Shown here: positions 56,430-64,000 of the stretch, piece by piece
Layout of the letters: the number at the start of each line of letters is the position of its first letter
How positions within the stretch are numbered: the stretch's first letter is position 1
Assembly (NCBI RefSeq): GCF_018991925.1
Contig: NW_024737042.1
Coordinates: 20,088,795 to 20,152,794 of the forward strand
DNA length: 64,000 bases
DNA from: Homarus americanus
Taxonomy: Eukaryota > Arthropoda > Malacostraca > Decapoda > Nephropidae
Reading direction: 5' to 3'
The notes under the pieces: model-generated
What the model was told of the DNA's origin: nothing
The model's input: only the letters and a program-made list of their open reading frames with translations
Database searches by the model: none
Made by a program: the position numbers and the translations under genes

Positions 56430-58330
56430 TCAACAGTAGAAAGAAGGCTGGCTGCTTTGGCGGTGAGGAGTCTGCAGAGAGAGGTCCGTTCACGGCGAAG
56501 GCTGGCTGGCTTATTAGAAACTGAAGGCAAATACCACAAAAGTTAAGAGATGAAAGCCTGACAGCACACCAACAGATATGGAACGAACTAATAAACAACC
56601 TGGATACCACAAAAAATGACAAGAACTTCTGGCAGAACGTAAACAAAATTCTAGGAAACGACAAACCCCAACAAAAGTACATGAAAGACTAAAACAGGAA
56701 AAAACTCTGAAGAAAAAGAGATAGAATCCGCATACAGGAGAGAATGGAAAAACGTATTTCAAATATCAGAAGATGAAAATGAGCAATTTGATGAGGAACA
56801 CGAAAATCATATCTCCAGAGAAATGGCTGAAATGATATATAGGCTAACCCAATACCATGTGGTGGACAAAACCAGGCTCAACTCGATAGAACCAATTACA
56901 GAAGGAGAACTGCTACACTACATCAGACACACTAAAGAAAAAGCACCAGGATTCACAAAAAGCACAAGAAATATGATCCTATACCTACCCAACAACTGCA
57001 CACAAGGCATCCTTGAAATATTAAACTCAGCTTTGGCAAGTGGATACTTCATTGATGCATTCAAAAAAGCAAAACTCATATTCATACCGAAACCAGCCAA
57101 AGACCACACTCAAGTAAGTAACTACAGACCGATTTCCCTACTCGAAGTTACAGGAAAACTATTTGAAAAGGCAATAAAGAAGAAATCAGAAAACACAGTA
57201 GCGAAAACGGACTACTAAACCCCAGACAACATGGATTCACTGAAAAAAGGGAACACATACTGCACTAGCCATAATCACGGAAACGTTAGCCAACAAGAAA
57301 GCAGAAAGAAACCAAGTCAACATTGTATAAAGAGACGTTAAGAAAGCGTTCGATAAAGTTTGACACCTAGGATTAAAATTTAAACTGCTTCAATTAAATC
57401 TTCCAGACCCACAAGAAAATCTCGTCTGTGATTTCCTAGAGTCCTAGACGATCGCACGGCACAAATACAAATTGGCAGCTATATAGGACCACCCATAGAA
57501 CTGAAAAGTGGAGTACCCCAAGGCAGTGTCCTTTCACCCACGCTGTACAATATCTACACAGCAGACCTACCAGAATCAGCTCCCTACAGTGAATACATAA
57601 GTTTTGCAGACGATATCACACAAATCATCACATACCCCGGCAAATCAACAACAATAATGGCACAACATACTGCCAACGCAATAGAGAACATCAACCGGTA
57701 CGAAAAAAAGTAGAAAATACAAACGAACACCAACAAGTTCAAAATAATCCCAATCGCTAAAAGGAAAAAAGACCCCATTATAGTAGACAACAAAGTGATT
57801 CCATATGCCATGGAAGGCACTGTCCTAGGGCTGAAGATAACAACAAAAGGCTACAAAACATTCATCACCGAAAAACTTGCAAAAACCAGAAACATGGTAA
57901 TTAAATTTAAACGCTTCAGAAGCCTGTCAGCAAAAAACAAGTTAAATTTAAATAGAGCCTTTGTCCAATCCCGACTAGTGTATCCACCAATTCCCCTACA
58001 TGCAATAAAACAAACAAACATAAAGAAACTGCAGACAATTCAATACTTAGCCCTAAGGGATGTATACAACATCAGATATCCTGACATAGTCACCAACCGT
58101 CACGTACACCAACGAGCGCAAATAGAACCCCTAAGCGTTTACCTACACGAACACTCAAAAAGAATATGGACAAAGTTAGAAGAAATAGAGCCAGGACCAA
58201 TCATAGAATGGATGGAAGAGACAGAAGAAGGAAGAAGAGAACACTCGTGGTTCCCTCGTAGTAAAAGAAGAGCCCTAGAACCCACACCAGCTCCACTCTA
58301 TTGAAAGATGCAACGTTACCCCAGTGACAA
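56430..58330 (+). mobile_element. Jockey/I-like LINE (J2), RT to 3' end, degenerate
   Basis: Upstream of RT: QQIWNELINNLDTTKNDKNF and FWQNVNKILGN near 56570-56660, then ESAYRREWKNVFQI. Fingers: IRHTKEKAPGFTKSTRNMIL near 56920; FKKAKLIFIPKPAKDHTQVS near 57060 and YRPISLLEVTGKLFEKAI near 57125; frameshift and NPRQHGFTEKREHI near 57220; DVKKAFDKV-like block near 57335 (frame broken); GVPQGSVLSPTLYNIYT near 57510; FADDITQIITYPGK near 57603 (catalytic FADD intact). From 57795 a 169-codon frame holds LGLKITTKGYKTFITEKLAK, LNRAFVQSRLVYPPIPLHAI and VHQRAQIEPLSVYLHEHSKR to the stop at 58302. No endonuclease seen; about six frame breaks. Confidence 0.83.
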
Positions 58331-58734
58331 CCTTGGCAGCCCTACCACTTACAACATTAGATCATAAAAAGACGGGATGGTCTTAGCAGAAACACAAGTA
58401 CCTGCCCTAGACTCCCCACTATTGGCTAGGACACAAGACCCGAAAATGTAAGGCATAAAATTGCAATATTTGCTAAACATACAAACACCTGACATAAATA
58501 TAATACATAAGACGAAAATCAGCTGAAACACAAACATGAGAAAACAGAAGCACTTGGGTCGAGCCCCAATTTTCCAATTTCCTCTCTTTTCTTCTTGCAC
58601 TATCCACGAACCCCAAGTCCCTCCAAATTCCACCATTATTCTTCAGGTCCAGTTCCCGCACCAACAATCTACGCACCAGCATCAATATCTCTTCATACTT
58701 TACTTCACCCATCGATCGATCGATCGATCTCCTT
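58331..58734. other. Spacer, possibly J2 3' flank
   Basis: No gene recognised; a short ATCG repeat (GATCGATCGATCGATC) lies at 58713-58728. Confidence 0.45.
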
Positions 58735-58855
58735 AGTCTGTACTGACCCCTGAAGATGTGAATTACACAAAAGCGCTTGGGAACTTCGTGTTTTCTTCTT
58801 TCCTTGTGGTTATCAGCATATACCTGGCTCACGCGCACCCACAGTGAATTACTTG

Positions 58856-58895
<40 letters not shown>

Positions 58896-58961
58896 TGATA
58901 AAATCACACGGGAAAATGGAAACAACGGAGTACCTTAGCTTTCGTCTTTATTCAAGACATG

Positions 58962-58995
<34 letters not shown>

Positions 58996-59405
58996 CATAG
59001 CCAGGATTCGAACCCACGGCCCACGAGCCTATGACTGTGAACGGGGAACGCTAACCGCTGGACCACCAGGATACAAAAAGCAGTCCTAGACTATGTTATA
59101 TTTCACACAAAGCCTGTTCAACGAGCTTATGGCGCCGTGAACCTCTAATGGGGATCCTCTAATATGGATCCTCGTGTTTCGAAGCCGGATTTGGTAAAAC
59201 GCTACTCTGACCACCTACGTGATACGGGTATTCCCCATTAGAGGTTCACGGCACCATAAGCTCGTTGAACAGGCTTTGTGTGAAATATAACAAAGTCTAG
59301 CACTGCTTTTAGTATCCTGGTGGTCCAGCGGTTAGAGTTCCCCGGTCACAGTCATAGGCTCGTGGGCCATAGGTTGAATCTGGCAGGTTGAGTGTTGATT
59401 TGAGA

Positions 59406-59448
<43 letters not shown>

Positions 59449-59586
59449 AGGAAAGAAGCACAAGTTCCCAAGCGCTGCCGTGTAATTCACATCTTCAGGG
59501 TGAGTACAGACACAAGAAGAAAGAAAACACGAAGTTCCTTGTGGTTATCAGCATATACCTAGATCACGCACCTACAGTGATTTACT

Positions 59587-59636
<50 letters not shown>

Positions 59637-59650
59637 AAGAAACAAAGATA
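58735..59650. repeat. Composite of TA arrays and inverted/direct ~70-bp motifs
   Basis: (TA)n lies at 58859-58892, 58967-58993, 59406-59446 and 59591-59633. A motif with CCCTGAAGATGTGAATTACA and GAAAGAAG...AACTTCGTGTT occurs at 58745-58800 (plus) and 59449-59500 (minus). GTGGTTATCAGCATATACCT occurs in direct orientation at 58805 and 59545. The arrangement suggests rearranged copies of one TA-rich repeat family around the foldback at 59000-59386. Confidence 0.75.
59000..59386. repeat. Foldback palindrome with tRNA-like ends
   Basis: Arms 59000-59155 and 59230-59386 are reverse complements with few mismatches. Each outer end is a tRNA-like module: left arm on the minus strand and right arm on the plus strand read GGTGGTCCAGCGGTTAG (A-box-like, close to tRNA-Glu) and a GGTT(C)GAATC B-box (intact left, altered right). 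Spacer ~75 bp. The structure resembles two tRNA-derived SINE heads joined in inverted orientation. A functional tRNA is excluded because no acceptor stem closes. Confidence 0.85.
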
Positions 59651-60499
59651 ATAATAAAATAATTCTCACAAAAGTACTAGCTTGCTTCAGGAAATTAGAA
59701 ATTAAAAAAAATAATAGAATATTCTAAGATACATAATCAAACGATGACGTAGATACGAGTCCCACGATTTGGAAGAGAGAGTACCGTGACGGAGGTGGAC
59801 ATTTTCCTGATCCGCGACAGTGTAACTGGCGGGTCAAGAATACTAACGGGGTCTACGAGGGAAAAAATATACAGAAATGCAGAATTATCTCGTCAAGCTT
59901 ACAGTTATTAAAACTTTTGTAAGTACAGGGTAGAAGTAGAGACACGGGTGAGGAGCAGGAGGAGGAGAACGAAGATTGGAGGTGAGAGGGTGGGATAATT
60001 GTACAGGACTGGAGAAGTGCGAAGTTGTAGAATATGGAGATGAAAAGCAAAAATAAGTCACTCAAGTGGGGAATGAAGGAGTCTCCGATGTATAGGAAAG
60101 GGCGATGGAGAAATGGGTGTAAAGACAAGGAGGAGAAAAGAAGGGAGTGAAGGTCAGAGTGGGTGGAGGCAGTAAACGGAGCGACCTGAATGTTTTTGTT
60201 TTTTTAGGTTAAAGTGAGGAAAGGATTAAAGGCATGCTGGGGCTCAAGGCCCAGCCAGACATGAAGGATAGAGAAGTCACGACAGATAGTTTAATGAGTT
60301 AAGCACAGTGGGACGACACCCCTTGTTTTACATATTACAGAGTTTGTTGGCTAACGATGCTAACCTAGGATTTAGGATGAGGTTGCCCAATGGTTACTTT
60401 GGTAGACAATGACCAGTTTGATTTTACAATTACATGTCTATTAAAATTCTATACTGGATTACGATATGGACTCACTAGATTGTGACTTGTTAAATGTGA
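59651..60499. other. Spacer without recognised gene
   Basis: Purine-rich in parts (59940-60160); nothing recognised. Confidence 0.45.
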
Positions 60500-60753
60500 T
60501 CTTATATCATCTAAGTTTTAATCTAAGGTGGATCATTGTGGCGGGCATAGATGGATCCCGGGTTGGGTTGTTGCAGTGCGTGGGTCGCCCTCCGTTGATG
60601 TCATCCCCGCGTAAGTGGTGTCTGCTGTGAGGGTCGTCCAGGAGCTTGTCCCAAACCTTCTTCCCTAGGCGATGGAATATGACGTTGAGGGCCTCTGTTT
60701 TATTTCTCAGGTGGGTGGTTTCCACTGTCTCCTGGTAGGGTGGCGTCAGGGTA
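60500..60753 (-). pseudogene. Jockey/I-like LINE C-terminus (J3, distal half)
   Basis: Minus strand reads TPPYQETVETTHLRNKTEAL and LNVIFHRLGKKVWDKLLDDP, equivalent to the last part of the RT-linked domain in J2 (PLSVYLHEHSKRIWTKL). It is the continuation of 61045-61380 across a CR1-A insertion. Confidence 0.75.
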
Positions 60754-61044
60754 AGGGTTAAACAAAGGGGACATTACAAAGGTACTCAAACTATCCAACC
60801 AGGAGCGAACTCGTAACAATGGTTTCAAATTAGACGAATTTAGATTTCGGCGTGAAATAGGTAAACACTGGTTTGGAAACAGAGTAGTGGATGAATGGAA
60901 CAAGTTACCAAATATCATCATTAACTCGAATACGCTGGATAGCTTCAAACATAGGTTGGATGCTTATATGGGCATAAATGGGACTGCCCAGTATGGGACA
61001 ATAGACCCGCTGTAGTTTCCTCCATTCTTATGTTCTTATGTTCT
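60754..61044 (+). mobile_element. CR1-A LINE 3' fragment inserted in J3
   Basis: LNKGDITKVLKLSNQERTRN, FKLDEFRFRREIGKHWFGNR and the 3' tail with octamers. A short deletion removes the last coding residues (ATGGGCATAAATGGG). The tail hairpin is altered to GGGAC-AATA-GACCC, still able to pair at most positions. Confidence 0.88.
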
Positions 61045-61380
61045 TCTTATAACCTCGGACACTTGTTTTGGAAGCTCTGTAGTTGTTGTAGTCTGGTCTT
61101 CCCGAGTGTAACGAGTGGTATATGTGGGTACTCCAACACAGGCCTCACCAGCGCCTTGTACAGGTGGACTTGTTTCTTCTTGGGCTTCAGTTTAAAACGT
61201 TTTAATTTGGTTGCGGCGACTTTGGCTTTCTTTAGTCTGTCCTTTACATGGGAAATGATGCCCGTCCGATAGATGATGAGGCCGAGCAACCTGCCTTGTT
61301 TAGAGTACTCTATCTCTTCGTCGTCGATCATTGGATGTGTTTGGGTTGGCTCCGTGGGTGAGGCCGACTGGTAGCGCTTT
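61045..61380 (-). pseudogene. Jockey/I-like LINE RT C-terminal part (J3, proximal half)
   Basis: Minus strand: MIDDEEIEYSKQGRLLGLII, VKDRLKKAKVAATKLKRFKL, QVHLYKALVRPVLEYPHIPL and LGKTRLQQLQSFQNKCPRL, open for 94 codons. It matches J1 near 1000-1060 and J2 near 57800-58060. It starts next to dispersed repeat R1 copy 2. Confidence 0.83.
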
Positions 61381-61925
61381 GATATTGATATTGAAACAGT
61401 TTATTTAGCCTGAAGATCATATATACAGAGTAAAAAATAATTAATAATTATTAACATGATTGAGCCAGTGAGAGTCTGAGCTCTCTTGTAGGCACCTGAT
61501 ATATACTGTACATTTATCTCAAGGAAGTATTATGTAACATTTAGTATCATTTGAAGCAGTACACATAGCATGGAGATAGTAAGAACATATCAGAATTTTA
61601 CCACAGTTATCACTTCGATATTTATATATATGTATTTTTTTTTGTTTTTTTTTGTTTTACATTATATCATAAGTATATACATACTTTACAGTGGAGTTGA
61701 TATACCTAAATATGATAAGGGAGAGAAGCAGTACAACATGGGTTGTATCAAAGCGGAACAAGAGGGCAGAGCTCTCAGTATCATGTCAAGTTAGCAAATA
61801 TATTATTGCAATAGTAATTTCTATCTATCTACATGATAATTTCTGATAAAACGGTTTTGGTGGTACAGTAAAAGCAGGAATATAAAGTAGGTATTATAAG
61901 AAATATCAATGCTTAGACAATAGAT
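61381..61925 (-). repeat. Dispersed ~0.5 kb repeat R1, copy 2
   Basis: Aligns with 434-955 in the same orientation; shared segments include ATATACTGTACATTTATCTC and ATTATGTAACATTTAGTATC. On the minus strand it ends AATAAACTGTTTCAATATCA. As in copy 1 it adjoins a Jockey/I-like fragment, but on the other side. Confidence 0.78.
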
Positions 61926-61947
61926 ATTTATTAAGAGATGATTTAAA

Positions 61948-62036
61948 GGAAGGGAGCCATCAATTGTCATGATCTACCTACCCAGCACTACGAACCACGC
62001 CATCTATTGTCATGATCTACCTACCCAGCACCATGA
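61948..62036. repeat. Tandem copies of a short dispersed repeat
   Basis: ATTGTCATGATCTACCTACC followed by CAGCAC occurs twice within 55 bp and again at 29068-29092; CGAACCACGCCATCT is shared too. Confidence 0.8.
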
Positions 62037-63229
<1,193 letters not shown>

Positions 63230-63295
63230 CACAGAAAGGAGGTCATCAGTAACACCCACCTTTACATCCTCTTCCTGACCTGTTCGACCCAAAAA

Positions 63296-64000
63296 ATGAA
63301 GGAATACCTTGTCACCCAATTCCCCAAGGGTATTTCCCCCAATAGAGCTCTGTCACTTCCTGGCGTTCACAGAGCAAGAACAGTTTATAAGGATGGTGCA
63401 CAACTTAGTAGGATCATCATTGTTTGGAAAAGGAAGGAGCCACCTCCTGAGGAATACCGCTTCTTCGGCAGCATGCACGGTACCCCTAGTAACATCAGTT
63501 GGTGGACTCTTCCCCCTGTGGTGTGCTACAACTGCTTCGGGGTCAATCACGTGGCGAAATACTGTCACAAGACAGCCACCTGCGGCTTCTGCGCAGGAAT
63601 GCACAGCACGAGGAGCTGCCCCACCAAGGAAGCTGCCTCTCGGGAGGGGAGAGAGCAGGACCCCCCACCTGGGTGGCAGTGTACCAGATGCAAGAAGGAG
63701 GGTATGACGGTCTGGCACCCAGGTTGCCCTGGGAGCCTGCCTCCACCCACAATAGCGGTCACACTCAGTGACACCAACGGCAACTCTGCCGGGTCGCCTC
63801 CATCGCCTGAAATCAACAGCTACACCTCCCCACCCAGGAGGCAGTGTTCCAGGTGCAGGAAGGAGGGTGTGAAAGACTGCCACCCAGGTTGTCCTAGGAG
63901 GCCGCCTCCACCCACAAAAGCGGTCCCACTCAGTGATGCCAATAGCAACACTGCGGGATCGCCTACAGCGCCTGAAATCAACAGCAACACCTCCCCACCC
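63296..64000 (+). CDS. LINE ORF1 (gag-like) with zinc knuckles, partial at right edge
   Basis: The frame opens after a stop at 63227, has its first ATG at 63296 (MKEYLVTQFPKGISPNRAL), and stays open for 235 codons to the window end. After GVHRARTVYKDGAQLSRIII and a linker (SNISWWTLPPVV) come two CCHC knuckles: CYNCFGVNHVAKYC (C-x2-C-x4-H-x4-C, ~residues 77-90) and CGFCAGMHSTRSC (C-x2-C-x3-H-x4-C). Then two 55-codon tandem repeats each hold C-x2-C-x8-H-x2-C (CTRCKKEGMTVWHPGC and CSRCRKEGVKDCHPGC) with Pro-rich linkers. Zinc-knuckle ORF1 proteins bind LINE RNA. GC-rich codon use contrasts with the AT-rich surroundings. ORF2 would lie beyond the window. It could also be a domesticated knuckle protein. 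Confidence 0.72.
   Translation, partial: MKEYLVTQFPKGISPNRALSLPGVHRARTVYKDGAQLSRIIIVWKRKEPPPEEYRFFGSMHGTPSNISWWTLPPVVCYNCFGVNHVAKYCHKTATCGFCAGMHSTRSCPTKEAASREGREQDPPPGWQCTRCKKEGMTVWHPGCPGSLPPPTIAVTLSDTNGNSAGSPPSPEINSYTSPPRRQCSRCRKEGVKDCHPGCPRRPPPPTKAVPLSDANSNTAGSPTAPEINSNTSPP
63675..64000 (+). repeat. 165-bp in-frame tandem repeat within ORF1
   Basis: GGCAGTGT recurs at 63675 and 63840, a 165-bp step (55 codons). Both units encode a Cys/His cluster plus a Pro/Ser linker; a third unit may begin at the edge (CACCTCCCCACCC). Confidence 0.85.

Noticed and set aside
58745..58800. Possible hammerhead ribozyme in the CTGAAGATG...GAAAGC-type motif
   Set aside because: The core CUGAUGA is not present and I could not form the three required stems.

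Overview
This window looks like repeat-dense, gene-poor DNA from an invertebrate nuclear genome, most likely a malacostracan (decapod) crustacean. Supporting signs are long TA, AAT and CA microsatellites, several high-copy minisatellites, CR1-type LINEs ending in TTCTTATG octamers, DIRS, Gypsy and foldback elements side by side, and two runs of exactly 100 N typical of scaffold joins. The taxon is an inference from repeat style. I found no ordinary host gene: everything recognisable as protein is transposon-derived or belongs to families that behave like mobile elements.

Layout. 0.4-3.5 kb: minus-strand LINE debris (a ~0.5 kb dispersed repeat, a Jockey/I-like RT piece, and a LINE with a C-terminal restriction-like endonuclease, here called RLE-LINE). 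3.5-10 kb: a Ty3/Gypsy element with a 5' LTR, primer-binding site, gag, protease, RT-RNase H and integrase, but no 3' LTR. 10-16 kb: more RLE-LINE copies, repeatedly bracketed by AAT/ACT arrays, plus a truncated copy of an unclassified transposase-like gene. 16.7-21.8 kb: a minus-strand DIRS element with inverted termini, an internal complementary region, RT, RNase H and tyrosine recombinase remnants. 24.5-26.6 kb: a decayed second Gypsy lacking RT. 27.9-29.0 kb: a broken gene with a GCDT/GIGK motif and a cysteine-rich CXC-like tail. 29-31.3 kb: tRNA-like foldback repeats, gap 1 and a CR1-A LINE. 33.4-37.3 kb: a broken endonuclease-RT LINE with a C2H2-like end. 39.6-41.2 kb: a 1.56 kb element with terminal inverted repeats around a 389-residue open frame. 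44.3-48.5 kb: a three-layer nest (CR1-A inside a CR1-B tail inside a 24-bp minisatellite). 49-61.4 kb: CR1-B and CR1-C fragments, gap 2, minisatellites, a Jockey/I-like LINE and a large tRNA-like palindrome. 63.3-64 kb: a LINE ORF1 with zinc knuckles, running off the right edge.

The strongest leads are the TIR element with an unclassified transposase-like protein (39643-41205, second copy at 10772-11749); the RLE-LINE whose copies sit between AAT/ACT arrays, suggesting insertion into such arrays; the DIRS element with recognisable circle-junction complement; and a covarying GGCC-loop-GGCC hairpin shared by the 3' ends of three CR1 families. The Gypsy and DIRS RTs have both lost the YxDD box in frame, while the LINE copies that cover this region mostly keep it.
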